DNA from: Pseudobdellovibrio exovorus JSS
GTDB taxonomy: Bacteria; Bdellovibrionota; Bdellovibrionia; Bdellovibrionales; Bdellovibrionaceae
Direction: 5' to 3'
Length of the DNA stretch: 64,000 nucleotides
Assembly (NCBI RefSeq): GCF_000348725.1
Contig: NC_020813.1
Location: 2,107,057-2,171,056 of the forward strand
Below, in pieces: positions 42,778 to 52,687 of the stretch. The notes under the pieces are model-generated. The model made no database searches, had not been told where the DNA came from, and was given only the letters and a program-made list of their open reading frames with translations. Position 1 is the first letter of the stretch. Every line of letters begins with the position of its first letter. A program made the translations under genes and the position numbers.

Positions 42778-45576
42778 GTGTCGACTACCCCACAAACACC
42801 TGACTACAAAAGTACGATCCGTTTGCCGCAAACGCAGTTCCCTATGAAGGGCGATTTGCCAATTAACGAACCTAAAACTATTGCGAAATGGGAACAGGAC
42901 AAAATCTATCAACGCCTTCTTGAAAAAAATAAGGATGGTCAAGGCTTCACCATGCCGGATGGACCTCCTTACGCCAATGGTTCGATCCATATCGGTCATG
43001 CACTGAACAAGTCTTTGAAAGATTTTATTTTGAAATACAAAGGCATGAAGGGTTTCTATGCTCCGTTTGTTCCGGGTTGGGATTGCCATGGTTTGCCTAT
43101 TGAGCACAAGGTGATGAAAGACCTTGCTGCAAAAAAAGAAATCAAAACAGATCAAGAGATCTTAGCTCTATGCCGTGCGGAAGCAACACACTGGGTGAAT
43201 CATCAGCGTGAGCAATTTAAACGCCTCGGTATTTTAGCTGATTGGGAAAACCCTTATCTGACAATGTCACGCGCCTATGAAGCTGAAGAAATCCGTGAGT
43301 TCGCACGCGCCTACAAACGTGGAGTGATCTATCAAGGTGTTAAACCTGTCTACTGGAATTGGACGCTAAAAACCGCTCTAGCAGATGCGGAAGTCGAGTA
43401 TCATGATCATAAGTCACCTTCCATCTATGTTAAGTTCGAAGTGACTGATGCCGAGACTCTTAAAAAGCTAGGAAATCCAACTGAAAAAACATCCTTCGTT
43501 ATCTGGACAACGACTCCGTGGACATTGCCATCAAACACAGGAATCTCCTTACACCCTGATTTTGACTATGCAGTGTTTTCAACTGAGCTTAATGGTCAAA
43601 AAGAAAATCTGGTTATCGCGAAAGCTTTAAAAGAATTCTTCGAAAAAGAAATAGGACTGACTTTAACTGAGAAAAATGTCGTTAAAGGCGCGGATCTGGA
43701 GCTAGGAAAAGCTCGTCACCCATTTATTGATCGTGACTCTATCATCGTATTAGGTCCTCACGTAACAGCCGATGCTGGTACAGGCGCTGTTCATACAGCC
43801 CCGGGCCATGGTGCGGATGACTTCCGCGTGGGACAGAAATATGGATTGCCTGTTCTTAATCCTGTTGATGATGGCGGTCTTTACACAGACGACTTCCCTG
43901 AAATGAAAGGTGTTAATATTTTCAAAGCCAATCCTTTGATTGTTGAAAAATTAAAAACCTCAGGTCATCTATTGAAGTTTTCTGAGTTTGTACATAGCTA
44001 CCCTCATTGCTGGCGTTCGAAAACTCCGTTAATTTTCCGCACGACTGCGCAATGGTTTATCGGTATTGACCAAGAAGAGACTCAAATTCGCAAAAAAACA
44101 TTAGAAGCTTTAGATAAGATTGAGTTCTTCCCGGAATGGGGTCGCGCTCGCTTCCAAGCGATGATGGAAAATCGTCCTGACTGGTGCGTATCCCGCCAAA
44201 GAATCTGGGGCGTACCAATCCCTATTGTTACCTGCATAGCAACTGGTGAGCCTCTAGCAGATTACGACTTAATGATGCGCGCAGCGGACATTGTCGCTGA
44301 AGGTGGTATTGAAGCTTATTACAAAGCTGATGCAAATGCCCTTGTCGGCTCGAATTGGAAAAAACCAGCTAACGCGAAACCAGAATTTGGATCTCAAGGG
44401 TTCAAACTAGGCCGCGATATTTTGGATGTGTGGTTTGACTCTGGAGTCTGCCATGCTGCCGTTCACTCTGAACACTCAGGCTATGGCTATAAAAATGTCC
44501 AAGCCGATATTTACCTTGAAGGCTCGGATCAACATCGTGGTTGGTTTAATACTTCAATGTTGTCATCTATGGCCACAACAGGAAAACCGCCGTTCAAAGC
44601 TTTGATCACACACGGCTTCGTCAATGATTCCCAAGGACGTAAAATGAGTAAGTCTTTAGGAAACACAATTGACCCGAATGAAGTCTCTGCAAAAAGCGGA
44701 TCTGAGATCGTACGCCTTTGGGCTTCGTACGGCGACTATGGTAACGATGTCGGCTGTGGAAAAGAGGAATTAACACGTGTAACTGAAACGTATCGTAAAA
44801 TTCGTAACACGATGAGATTCCTATTAGGTTCAACTTCTGATTTTGATTTTGCAAAAGACAAAGTCGAACCAAAACAAATGACACAGATTGATCAGTGGAT
44901 GCTTCACCAATTAAACCAACTGATTATGGATGTAACCAATGCGTATGATAAATACGAGTTCTATCGTGTTTATCATTTATTGAATCATTTCTTTACTGTG
45001 ACTCTGTCGGCAACCTACATGGACATCTTAAAAGATCGTCTTTACACATGGAAGCACGATGGTTTAGCTCGTCGAAGCGCGCAAACTGTGCTTCACCACA
45101 CGACTGAGACTTTAATTAAGATGATGGCTCCAATTCTATCGTTCTTAGCAGAAGAGTCTTACTCGTATTTCAAAGGTAAAAATCAGGATTCAGTTTTCTT
45201 AGAAAGCTTCCCTGTGGCGCAACCGGCATGGCAAAACAACTCTTTACATGAGCTTTTCACTGCCGTTTTAAATGTACGCAGTGATGTTCAGAAAAAATTG
45301 GAAGAGCTACGCACCGCTAAAGTGATCGGAGCCAGCCTTGAAGCCACTGTGGAAATCAAAGCAGAAAAAGAGACCTTAGGGGCGCTTAAAGCTATTCAGG
45401 ATCTACGCGAAATCTTGATTGTCTCTGAAGTGAAGCTCGTTGATGGCCCGTATGCGATCACCGCACAAAAATCTACTGGTGAAAAATGTGTGCGCTGCTG
45501 GGTTTATTCTCACGACATTTCAAAGGCTGAAACCACGTTAGGGGTATGCCCGAAATGTGTTGAGGCCTTAACGTGA
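42778..45576 (+). CDS. ileS: Isoleucyl-tRNA synthetase
   Basis: A 932-residue class I synthetase that charges tRNA-Ile. It shows HIGHALNKSLKD (the HIGH motif), GRKMSKSLGNTID (KMSKS) and a C-terminal zinc site with CVRCW and CPKC, marking the bacterial form. The editing domain includes VIWTTTPWTLPSNTGI and GTGAVHTAPGHGADDF. I choose the GTG at 42778 because AAGGAG lies seven bases before it; an earlier ATG at 42730 has none. It overlaps lspA by four bases. Confidence 0.95.
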   Translation: MSTTPQTPDYKSTIRLPQTQFPMKGDLPINEPKTIAKWEQDKIYQRLLEKNKDGQGFTMPDGPPYANGSIHIGHALNKSLKDFILKYKGMKGFYAPFVPGWDCHGLPIEHKVMKDLAAKKEIKTDQEILALCRAEATHWVNHQREQFKRLGILADWENPYLTMSRAYEAEEIREFARAYKRGVIYQGVKPVYWNWTLKTALADAEVEYHDHKSPSIYVKFEVTDAETLKKLGNPTEKTSFVIWTTTPWTLPSNTGISLHPDFDYAVFSTELNGQKENLVIAKALKEFFEKEIGLTLTEKNVVKGADLELGKARHPFIDRDSIIVLGPHVTADAGTGAVHTAPGHGADDFRVGQKYGLPVLNPVDDGGLYTDDFPEMKGVNIFKANPLIVEKLKTSGHLLKFSEFVHSYPHCWRSKTPLIFRTTAQWFIGIDQEETQIRKKTLEALDKIEFFPEWGRARFQAMMENRPDWCVSRQRIWGVPIPIVTCIATGEPLADYDLMMRAADIVAEGGIEAYYKADANALVGSNWKKPANAKPEFGSQGFKLGRDILDVWFDSGVCHAAVHSEHSGYGYKNVQADIYLEGSDQHRGWFNTSMLSSMATTGKPPFKALITHGFVNDSQGRKMSKSLGNTIDPNEVSAKSGSEIVRLWASYGDYGNDVGCGKEELTRVTETYRKIRNTMRFLLGSTSDFDFAKDKVEPKQMTQIDQWMLHQLNQLIMDVTNAYDKYEFYRVYHLLNHFFTVTLSATYMDILKDRLYTWKHDGLARRSAQTVLHHTTETLIKMMAPILSFLAEESYSYFKGKNQDSVFLESFPVAQPAWQNNSLHELFTAVLNVRSDVQKKLEELRTAKVIGASLEATVEIKAEKETLGALKAIQDLREILIVSEVKLVDGPYAITAQKSTGEKCVRCWVYSHDISKAETTLGVCPKCVEALT

Positions 45577-46085
45577 GCGCTTACGTGAGCTCCTATTTAC
45601 AGCGAAAGTATTTATTATTGATGGGTGTTACGGGTCTGATGGTTTCATTAGACCAAGTAACAAAACTACTGGTACATACACAGATGGAACTGCATCAAAG
45701 CATTCCCGTTATTCAAAACTTCTTCCATATCACCTACGTTCGTAACTTTGGAGCCGCCTTTGGATTCTTGTCGCAGGCCCCTACTGCTTTTCGCGATATT
45801 TTCTTTTTAGCGGTTCCCCCAATAGCCTGCCTCATCATTCTTTTTATCTTAAAGGGCGTTGACGACAAAGACACAAAACAAACGTTAGCCCTGAGTTCTG
45901 TCTTTGCCGGAGCTGTAGGGAACTATCTTGATCGCCTACATTTCGGCTTCGTTGTGGATTTTTTTGATTTTCACTATGGAAAATTATCGTGGCCGGCTTT
46001 CAATATAGCCGACATGGCGATCGTGGGCGGTGTTTGTTTTCTGCTGTACTTTATGTTCAAAGAAAGTTCTGCAAGTAAAGCATGA
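45573..46085 (+). CDS. lspA: Signal peptidase II (lipoprotein)
   Basis: A 170-residue inner-membrane aspartic protease with four helices that removes lipoprotein signal peptides. The family motifs are present: LDQVTKLL in helix 1, ITYVRNFGAAFGFL, then GNYLDRLHFGFVVDFF and FNIADMAIVGG, holding the two catalytic Asp. It starts with GTG overlapping the ileS stop, the common ileS-lspA linkage. A high number of lipoproteins in this window fits the need for it. Confidence 0.95.
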   Translation: MSAYVSSYLQRKYLLLMGVTGLMVSLDQVTKLLVHTQMELHQSIPVIQNFFHITYVRNFGAAFGFLSQAPTAFRDIFFLAVPPIACLIILFILKGVDDKDTKQTLALSSVFAGAVGNYLDRLHFGFVVDFFDFHYGKLSWPAFNIADMAIVGGVCFLLYFMFKESSASKA

Positions 46086-46840
46086 TACCTTTTATCAACC
46101 TCGGCTCTTTACAGATTCCCACGTTTTTTCTGGTTATCAGTGTCAGCCTGAGTTTGATGTTATTTTTGTTGTCTCGCGAAGTGGACCGACAACAAAAAAG
46201 TCGAAAGTTAGCTTTTGATTTAGCTCTGACCTTGATGATCGCAGGCTTTGTCGGAGGACGTCTACTGCATGTCTTCTATGAAGAGTGGACGTATTACAGT
46301 GCCAATCCCTTACAGGTTCTTTACTTTTGGAATGGTGGATTCGTCTTTTTAGGCGGGTTGCTTCTTTGCCTTATCGCTGGTTACATATTTACCCGTATCC
46401 ACAAAGTTAATTTTTTAGAATGGGCTGACTTTTTCACTCCGCTTTTTTCTTTGGGCCATGCTCTGGGACGCATCGGTTGCTTCCTATCGGGCTGCTGTTA
46501 TGGTTCCTATTGCACACTTCCGTGGGCTATCGATGGACGACACCCCACAACCCTCTACCTTTTCTTCAGTGAATTATTGATATTTTTCAGCTTACTTGGG
46601 CTACGCCGCTATCGCTTTTTCCAACAAACAACGGGAGCTTTGTTTGTGCTTTGGCTCACCGTCCACAGCAGCGTTCGCTTCTATACAGAGTACTTCCGCG
46701 ATGATTTCCGTGGTATTTTTATTCGTCTTCCCCTATTTGGATCGCTTTCGATTTCTCAGTTAATCAGTTTGTTTATTATCTTTAATGGCTGTGTTTTTCT
46801 TGTGAGATCGCTGATTTCTTTCCGTCGTTCCTCACGCTAA
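46082..46840 (+). CDS. lgt: Prolipoprotein diacylglyceryl transferase
   Basis: A 252-residue integral membrane enzyme with about seven helices that moves a diacylglyceryl group from phosphatidylglycerol to the lipobox Cys. GGFVFLGGLL and the signature GHALGRIGCFLSGCCYGSYC are present; the second includes the catalytic Arg and Gly-rich loop. It overlaps lspA by four bases, so the first two lipoprotein-processing steps are coded together in one operon after ileS. A terminator-like hairpin follows. Confidence 0.94.
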   Translation: MIPFINLGSLQIPTFFLVISVSLSLMLFLLSREVDRQQKSRKLAFDLALTLMIAGFVGGRLLHVFYEEWTYYSANPLQVLYFWNGGFVFLGGLLLCLIAGYIFTRIHKVNFLEWADFFTPLFSLGHALGRIGCFLSGCCYGSYCTLPWAIDGRHPTTLYLFFSELLIFFSLLGLRRYRFFQQTTGALFVLWLTVHSSVRFYTEYFRDDFRGIFIRLPLFGSLSISQLISLFIIFNGCVFLVRSLISFRRSSR

Positions 46841-46897
46841 TTAGTCCTATTCACTTCGTTTCATTCTGAGACACTTCCTGAAGCACCCCCCTATAGC

Positions 46898-46929
46898 AGT
46901 AAGCGCTAATTGTTAGTGTTTACTATTTT
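46898..46929 (+). terminator. Terminator after lgt
   Basis: Arms AGTAAGCGCTAA and TTAGTGTTTACT pair over 12 positions including two G-U pairs, with a 3-base loop, followed by ATTTTG. It lies 57 bases after the lgt stop. Confidence 0.6.
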
Positions 46930-47019
46930 GACAGCTAAAAATTACCTATATCGCTTCTGAAACTGGTATCAGGTTTGTAATACATCCTAGTGACGAAGAC
47001 TTTTATTAAGGAGTTTTTT

Positions 47020-47790
47020 ATGAAAAAACTATTCTGGGCATCAACTTTATTAGCTGGATTGCTATTAACTGGTTGCGGACCGAATACGAAAACAACAGGT
47101 AACGTAGGCGCAACAGCGACAAGTAACTCAATCTGCCCTGTCGGTTACTGGTATTCTAATGGCCAATGTTACAATGGTAACAACGCAACAGGTGCTGGAG
47201 ACTTTCTGAATAATGGTATGTATTCAGATAATTACTCGAATACAACAACTTTAAGAATTACCAACATTGAGGCAATGAAAAAGTTGTTCAAGCAAGGCAT
47301 GGGTGTTTGTGACCGCGCTGCCAATAACTACGGCCAAGCGAATTGCGAAGCTTATATTCAAGGTTATACAGATATTATCTTGTTGTTACCTTCAACAACC
47401 TCAGGAACAGCCCTGGCAACGATCATAGCTCGTCCAAAGCAAGACCCTTACTTCAACTTCTACGGACAATTACCTAATGGACGTGGATTACTGGGACTTG
47501 CTTTAGGATGGATCACTGGTATTTACATCCCAGATTACTCGTACTACCAAGGTGCCTACAGAAATCCATTGCAAATCCAAATGGCGGTTTCACCAATCAA
47601 CCAAAACCAAGGGTTCCAAGCCACTGGTTACGGTGATGCATGGACAGGTTTGAACCAAACGATGGTAACATTGCAAGTAGCAAACGGCTCTGTTAATAGC
47701 ACTAATGTGAGCTACACACTTTTCATCGGAAATACCGCTGCAGCTCAAGGTACAATGAAACGTTGCCAAGCAGCTAATTGCGGTCTTTAA
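47020..47790 (+). CDS. Hypothetical lipoprotein, 256 aa
   Basis: The product begins at the ATG at 47020 with AAGGAG six bases before it, and a lipoprotein signal [19 protein letters not shown]. The mature protein has [17 protein letters not shown], a small Cys pair, followed by an Asn/Tyr/Gly-rich domain with [18 protein letters not shown]. It ends with a Cys pair, RCQAANC. No family recognised. It may be a surface-exposed outer-membrane lipoprotein. It lies eight bases before yacG. Confidence 0.75.
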   Translation: MKKLFWASTLLAGLLLTGCGPNTKTTGNVGATATSNSICPVGYWYSNGQCYNGNNATGAGDFLNNGMYSDNYSNTTTLRITNIEAMKKLFKQGMGVCDRAANNYGQANCEAYIQGYTDIILLLPSTTSGTALATIIARPKQDPYFNFYGQLPNGRGLLGLALGWITGIYIPDYSYYQGAYRNPLQIQMAVSPINQNQGFQATGYGDAWTGLNQTMVTLQVANGSVNSTNVSYTLFIGNTAAAQGTMKRCQAANCGL

Positions 47791-47798
47791 TTAGATTC

Positions 47799-48020
47799 AT
47801 GCAAAATAAACAGATAAAATGCCCGCAGTGCGGGCGTTTTGCTTTTTACTCTCCTGAAAACCCTTTTCGCCCTTTCTGCTCAGAGCGCTGTAAACTTATC
47901 GATTTAGGTCAGTGGGCCAGCGGTTCTTACTCGATTCCAGCCGAAAACAACACCCCCTCAGAACCTAACCAAGCATTGGGTGAAACTGGTGAAGATGACG
48001 ACTCTGAATTCAATTCCTAA
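47799..48020 (+). CDS. yacG: DNA gyrase inhibitor YacG, zinc-binding
   Basis: A 73-residue protein with the YacG zinc site, CPQCG and CSERCK, and the [15 protein letters not shown] segment that is nearly invariant in the family. E. coli YacG binds gyrase and blocks its DNA binding. I start it at the ATG at 47799; an upstream TTG would extend it by seven residues. The C-terminus is acidic ([10 protein letters not shown]), as in many YacG proteins. Confidence 0.93.
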   Translation: MQNKQIKCPQCGRFAFYSPENPFRPFCSERCKLIDLGQWASGSYSIPAENNTPSEPNQALGETGEDDDSEFNS

Positions 48021-48055
48021 AGCCCTTGTTTTCACTAGCTAAAAGAGTATGATGA

Positions 48056-48074
48056 CCTCATATCTTATTTGAGG
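48056..48074 (+). promoter_or_regulatory. Hairpin covering a ribosome binding site
   Basis: CCTCA (48056-48060) pairs with TGAGG (48070-48074), and the second arm contains the GAGG that precedes the KimA-like ATG by seven bases. Closure of this 5-bp stem would hide the site. Confidence 0.35.
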
Positions 48075-48081
48075 CTTGAAC

Positions 48082-49920
48082 ATGGTTATCTCTAAACTCA
48101 GACGTATTCTTATTGGCTCACCTTTGAGTTCTAACAATCAACATCATAACCTGATTCCAAAATGGAAAGCGCTTCCGGTTCTAGCTGCGGATGCCCTGTC
48201 ATCAGTGGCTTATGCAACGGAAGAAATCGTCATTCCTTTGGCGTTAGCCGCGGCCACCATTCCATTTGCTACTCACTGGCTTTTACCGATTGCGGGAGCC
48301 ATCGTTGTCTTGATGTTTATCGTTTCCCTGTCTTATCGTGAAACTATTCAAGCGTACCCAGAAGGCGGCGGCGCCTACACCGTCGTTAAAGAAAATTTGG
48401 GACAGAATGCCGGCCTTGTCGCTGGAGCAGCCCTTCTGATCGACTACACACTCACTGTTGCCGTGTCTGTTTCTGCCGGAGTTGAAAATTTAGTTTCTGC
48501 ATTCCCTAGTTTAGCAGGAGTTCAAATATTTTTCTGTATCTGGGTAATTCTGATTCTGATGACATTAAGTCTTCGCGGAGTTTCAGAATCCGCCACAGTC
48601 TTCGCTATTCCCACATATTTCTTCGTTATTTCTATCGGAATTCTAATTTTTAAAGGCTTTTGGCAAAACCCCCATGAAAATATCAATCCCATTGTGGATG
48701 TGATGCAAACCAACTACCCCGAAATTGGATTGATTCTTGCCTTAAAAGCTTTTGCCTCGGGATGTGCGGCTTTGACAGGTATCGAAGCTGTATCAGATGC
48801 GGTGCCTATCTTTAAAAATCCAAAAGCTAAAAATGCTAAAGCCACTTTGATGATGATGGCTTTCCTGCTAGCCAGTTTATTCTTTGGAATCAGTTATCTT
48901 GTGTACGCCCACAACTTAACCCACGTTGAAGGGGTGACGCTGGTTTCTCAATTGAATAAATTAATTTTTGGTGGCGGTGTATTCTTCTATGTATTCCAAA
49001 TCGCAGTTATGCTTATTCTTTTCCTAGCTGCGTCTACAGCGTACGCTGATTTCCCGCGAGTCGCATCGTTACTAGCAAAGGATCGTTATGCTCCCCGTCA
49101 GTTGGCCAGTATTGGTGATCGACTCGTATTTTCAAATGGTATTATCGGTCTGTCGGTTGTGGCCATCGGTCTGATTATCTTCTTCCAAGGTCGCACGCAT
49201 TACTTGATCCCGCTTTATGCCGTTGGTGTGTTCCTTTCATTTACTTTGTCCCAATCCGGTATGGTGATTCACCACTGGAAGAACAGGAAACAAGGCTGGA
49301 AGTTTTCTATCGCCTTAAATGGTTTCGGAGCCATTTGTACAGCCGTCGTTCTGTGTATCGTGGCCACATTCAAATTTATGCATGGAGCATGGATTGTGAT
49401 CTTAGTTATTCCAACCATGGTGTACATCTTCCATCGCATTCACGTGCACTATGTGATGTTTGCCCGCGAGATTTCACAATCGCACTATAACGCCCCAATA
49501 AGTGAAAAAGTCACAGAGCACACGGTGATCATTCCCGTATCTGGCTTACATTTAGGTGTGATGAATGCCATTCGCTATGGGATGAGCATCACTCACGATT
49601 TGCGTATTTGTTACGTCAAAACAGATGAAGAGTCTTATCAACGTATGCTCACAGCATGGAACGAAAAATTTCCAGAGCTACAACTACATGTCTTAGAGTC
49701 GCCTTATCGTTCGATCTCTAGCCCGATTATTAACTTCATTGATAAAGTCAGTCAGGAAAAGCCAACCGAGTTTGTAACGGTGATTTTCCCAGAGTTTGTC
49801 ACGGCAAAGTGGCATCACCAGCTACTCCACAACCAAACGGCATGGCTCATTCGGCTGTCGCTGCTTTACAAAAAGAACGTGATTGTCACGAGTGTTAAAT
49901 ATCATTTAACAACAACTTAA
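48082..49920 (+). CDS. APC-superfamily transporter, KimA-like
   Basis: A 612-residue inner-membrane protein with about 12 helices and a cytoplasmic C-terminal domain of about 140 residues (HTVIIPVSGLHLGVMNAIRY onward) that resembles a universal-stress-type fold. The segment AADALSSVAYATEEIVIPLAL matches KimA, the high-affinity potassium importer of Bacillus, more than ordinary amino acid permeases. The annotation amino acid permease is also possible. It starts at the ATG at 48082 with GAGG seven bases before. It stands alone between yacG and hup. Confidence 0.75.
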   Translation: MVISKLRRILIGSPLSSNNQHHNLIPKWKALPVLAADALSSVAYATEEIVIPLALAAATIPFATHWLLPIAGAIVVLMFIVSLSYRETIQAYPEGGGAYTVVKENLGQNAGLVAGAALLIDYTLTVAVSVSAGVENLVSAFPSLAGVQIFFCIWVILILMTLSLRGVSESATVFAIPTYFFVISIGILIFKGFWQNPHENINPIVDVMQTNYPEIGLILALKAFASGCAALTGIEAVSDAVPIFKNPKAKNAKATLMMMAFLLASLFFGISYLVYAHNLTHVEGVTLVSQLNKLIFGGGVFFYVFQIAVMLILFLAASTAYADFPRVASLLAKDRYAPRQLASIGDRLVFSNGIIGLSVVAIGLIIFFQGRTHYLIPLYAVGVFLSFTLSQSGMVIHHWKNRKQGWKFSIALNGFGAICTAVVLCIVATFKFMHGAWIVILVIPTMVYIFHRIHVHYVMFAREISQSHYNAPISEKVTEHTVIIPVSGLHLGVMNAIRYGMSITHDLRICYVKTDEESYQRMLTAWNEKFPELQLHVLESPYRSISSPIINFIDKVSQEKPTEFVTVIFPEFVTAKWHHQLLHNQTAWLIRLSLLYKKNVIVTSVKYHLTTT

Positions 49921-50106
49921 CAATAACTCAGTAATGACGTGAAATCCGCTCACAGCACCACAGAGCGACATATTTTAATTTTGTCCACTTGACGGAAATT
50001 TGTTTTTGTTTTCTGATAGGCTCATCAGGGATGATGATCAACAACAGGACGTAACAACAACAACCCTCGCCCTCAAAGCGAGTCGTCTCAAGAAGGAGCA
50101 CGACAA

Positions 50107-50379
50107 ATGAACAAAGCGCAATTGATCGAAAAGATCGCCGCGGAAACTAAAATGCCAAAAGCTCAATGTGAACACATCGTTGATTGCTTTATGACTAACG
50201 TTAAAAAATCTGTTAAAAAAGGTGACGACGTTAAGTTAGTTGGCTTCGGTACTTTCACTAAAGCTAAACGTAAAGCTCGTATGGGTCGCAACCCACAAAC
50301 TGGCAAAACTATCAAAATCCCTGCAGCATGGACTCCAAAATTCCGCGCTGGCGCTGAATTCAAACACTTAGTTAAGTAA
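50107..50379 (+). CDS. hup: HU-family DNA-binding protein
   Basis: A 90-residue histone-like protein. MNKAQLIEKIAAETKMPKAQ, VKLVGFGTFTKAKRKAR and GRNPQTGKTIKIPAAWTPKF are diagnostic: the last is the DNA-binding beta arm with the intercalating proline. It dimerises and bends DNA in the nucleoid. GAAGGAG lies eight bases before ATG. The upstream 186-base gap holds a TTGACG (49989-49994) that may be the -35 of its own promoter. Confidence 0.95.
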   Translation: MNKAQLIEKIAAETKMPKAQCEHIVDCFMTNVKKSVKKGDDVKLVGFGTFTKAKRKARMGRNPQTGKTIKIPAAWTPKFRAGAEFKHLVK

Positions 50380-50442
50380 TTCCTACTAACTGATAAGTTT
50401 GAATGGGATGCGGCAAATAATTTGCCAATTTCTACAAATTCT

Positions 50443-50481
50443 AAAAAGAGCTTCTTAAGGATTAAGAAGCTCTTTTTTTTT
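50443..50481 (+). terminator. Strong intrinsic terminator of hup
   Basis: Arms AAAGAGCTTCTTAA and TTAAGAAGCTCTTT around GGA form a stem of about 14-16 bp, with a run of T (50473-50481) after it. It is the best terminator in the window and sits 35 bases before the pfkA start. Confidence 0.95.
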
Positions 50482-50515
50482 GACCCCCTCTTCTTCTGCA
50501 TCCATAATCGTCTGC

Positions 50516-51499
50516 ATGACAACTTCTTCACTGAAAAAAATTGGTGTCTACACAAGTGGCGGCGATGCCCCTGGGATGAACCCCGCAATTCGTGCTGCCG
50601 TTAGAACAGCTCTTTCTCAAAAAGTAGAAGTCGTTGGAATTCTAAATGGCTATGTGGGCATGATCGAAAACAGAATGATCACCTTACAGATGCGTGACAT
50701 GGCCAACATCATCCAGCGCGGCGGAACTATTTTAAAAACAGGACGCTCGGCTGAATTCATGAAACCTGAATATCGTGCGACTGCTGCTAATAATTTAAAA
50801 GCTCAAGGTATTGATGGCCTTATTTGTATCGGTGGTGATGGCTCTTTTCGCGGAGCTCAGCTTTTAGGTGCTGAACATAAAATTCCAATCATCGGAATCC
50901 CTGGAACAATCGACAACGATGTCTATGGAACTGATGACACCATCGGATTTGATACCGCAGTGAACACAGCACTTCAGGCTATCGACAAAATCCGTGACAC
51001 CGCTGACAGTCACGATCGAATTTTCATTGTGGAAGTGATGGGACGAAATTCTGGTTGGATCGCTAGCCATGTCGGACTTGCCGGCGGAGCCGAGGAAATT
51101 CTAACCGCTGAAAATATCATCAGTGTGGACAAAATCGTTGAAAACCTGAAGAACTCACGTGCTCGTGGTAAAACAAGTAGCATTATCATCACCGCCGAAG
51201 GACAAAAGCCCGGTCGAGCCTACGATCTATCCGATGCTATTCGCAAAAAGTCAGGATTAGATGCAAAAGTGTGCATCTTAGGCCATCAGCAACGTGGTGG
51301 AACTCCGTCTGCACATGATCGTATTTTAGCCTCTCGCCTAGCCAATGCTGCCGTAGAAGCGCTTCTTGCGGGGCGAAATAACACTATGATTGGCGTTCAG
51401 GCCGACAAACTGGTTGAAATCCCCCTAGATCTTGTTACTAGTAAAGAAAAACCAGGTGATAAGACCCTGATTCATCTTGCCAGATTGCTCTCGATTTAG
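50516..51499 (+). CDS. pfkA: 6-phosphofructokinase
   Basis: A 327-residue enzyme that phosphorylates fructose 6-phosphate to the 1,6-bisphosphate in glycolysis. The ATP-binding IGVYTSGGDAPGMNPAIRA, GGDGSFRGAQ and the catalytic GTIDNDVYGT are all intact; the GGDG pattern at this point favours ATP as donor over pyrophosphate. VEVMGRNSGWIA and LGHQQRGGTPSA are also canonical. I start it at the ATG at 50516 after a terminator for hup; no strong ribosome site is seen. Confidence 0.95.
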   Translation: MTTSSLKKIGVYTSGGDAPGMNPAIRAAVRTALSQKVEVVGILNGYVGMIENRMITLQMRDMANIIQRGGTILKTGRSAEFMKPEYRATAANNLKAQGIDGLICIGGDGSFRGAQLLGAEHKIPIIGIPGTIDNDVYGTDDTIGFDTAVNTALQAIDKIRDTADSHDRIFIVEVMGRNSGWIASHVGLAGGAEEILTAENIISVDKIVENLKNSRARGKTSSIIITAEGQKPGRAYDLSDAIRKKSGLDAKVCILGHQQRGGTPSAHDRILASRLANAAVEALLAGRNNTMIGVQADKLVEIPLDLVTSKEKPGDKTLIHLARLLSI

Positions 51500-51543
51500 T
51501 TCAATCTTATCAGCTACTTAAGCCTATTTCAAAAGGAGCTTCT

Positions 51544-52668
51544 ATGAAAAAGCTAGTATCTGTTATTGCCGTTTCTTTATTTGTATTTTCTTGTACAAAA
51601 AAAGCTAACGAAAACGAAATCTTAATCGGTTCTTACAGCCCGAATACAGGAGCGACAGCTACCTTCGGACAGTTCCAAATGAACGGAACTCAAATGGCGA
51701 TTGAAGAGATCAACGCCGCTGGTGGAATCAACGGAAAAAAAATCAGACACATCAATTACGATAACAAGTCTGACAACGATGAAACACTTGCTGTTGTAAA
51801 TCGCTTGATCAGCCAAGATGGTGTCGTTGCTATTTTAGGTGAAGCGACTTCTGGTCGTTCTAAAATCGGCGCTCAGGTTGCACAACAACACAAAATCCCA
51901 ATGTTAACTTCATCTGCAACAAATCCAGATGTAACAAAAATTGGTAATTATATTTTCCGCGCTTGCTTCATTGATCCTTTCCAAGGAACTGTGATGGCAA
52001 AATTCATGACTGAGAATTTAAAACTTAAAAAAGCTGCTATCTTACGTGACATCAAAAATGACTACTCTGTTGGTCTTTCTGATATCTTCACACAAAAACT
52101 TAAAGATGCTGGCGGAGAAATTTTAATCGATGTTTCGTACCAAGAAGGTGACATCGACTTTAAATCTCAGCTAACAGCGATCAAATCTAAAAACGTTGAT
52201 GCTATCTTTGTTCCTGGTTACTACAACGAAGTGGCTTTAATCGCGAAGCAAGCTAAAGAATTAGGAATCAAACAACCACTTCTTGGTGGTGATGGTTGGT
52301 CGTCTCCGAAACTTTACGAAATTGCGAAAAACTCTTTAGATGGCAGTTACTTTTCAAATCACTACACAACTGAATCTACTGATCCTAAAACAATCGCTTT
52401 CGTAAAAGCTTACAGAGAAAAATACAAAGAAGATGCAGACGTGATGGCTGCTTTGGCTTATGACGCTGTTTACTTCATGGCGGAAGCTATCAAAAACACA
52501 ACTGAAGTGACTCCTGAAAATATCCGTGAAGAGTTAACAAAAATTAAAGACTTCCACGGCGTTACTGGAAAAATGTCGATGAATGAAAATCGTGATGCTA
52601 TTAAGAGCGCGGTTATCGTTCAAATCCAAGGCCCTGAATACAAATACATTACAAGTATTAATCCGTAA
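51544..52668 (+). CDS. livJ: Branched-chain amino acid ABC binding lipoprotein
   Basis: A 374-residue solute-binding protein of the Leu/Ile/Val family, made as a lipoprotein (MKKLVSVIAVSLFVFSC). It has the family start ILIGSYSPNTGATATFGQ and the typical GTQMAIEEINAAGGINGKKI, then ILGEATSGRSKIGAQVA and GGDGWSSPKLY. The lipid anchor replaces the free periplasmic form of enteric bacteria. It is first of a five-gene liv operon. AAGGAG lies six bases before ATG. Confidence 0.93.
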   Translation: MKKLVSVIAVSLFVFSCTKKANENEILIGSYSPNTGATATFGQFQMNGTQMAIEEINAAGGINGKKIRHINYDNKSDNDETLAVVNRLISQDGVVAILGEATSGRSKIGAQVAQQHKIPMLTSSATNPDVTKIGNYIFRACFIDPFQGTVMAKFMTENLKLKKAAILRDIKNDYSVGLSDIFTQKLKDAGGEILIDVSYQEGDIDFKSQLTAIKSKNVDAIFVPGYYNEVALIAKQAKELGIKQPLLGGDGWSSPKLYEIAKNSLDGSYFSNHYTTESTDPKTIAFVKAYREKYKEDADVMAALAYDAVYFMAEAIKNTTEVTPENIREELTKIKDFHGVTGKMSMNENRDAIKSAVIVQIQGPEYKYITSINP

Positions 52669-52687
52669 TCAGGAAGTGTGATAGAAA

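Noticed and set aside
50163..50588. 141-codon minus-strand frame opposite hup and the pfkA start
   Set aside because: It runs through the hup coding region and its strong terminator; composition looks like a shadow frame.
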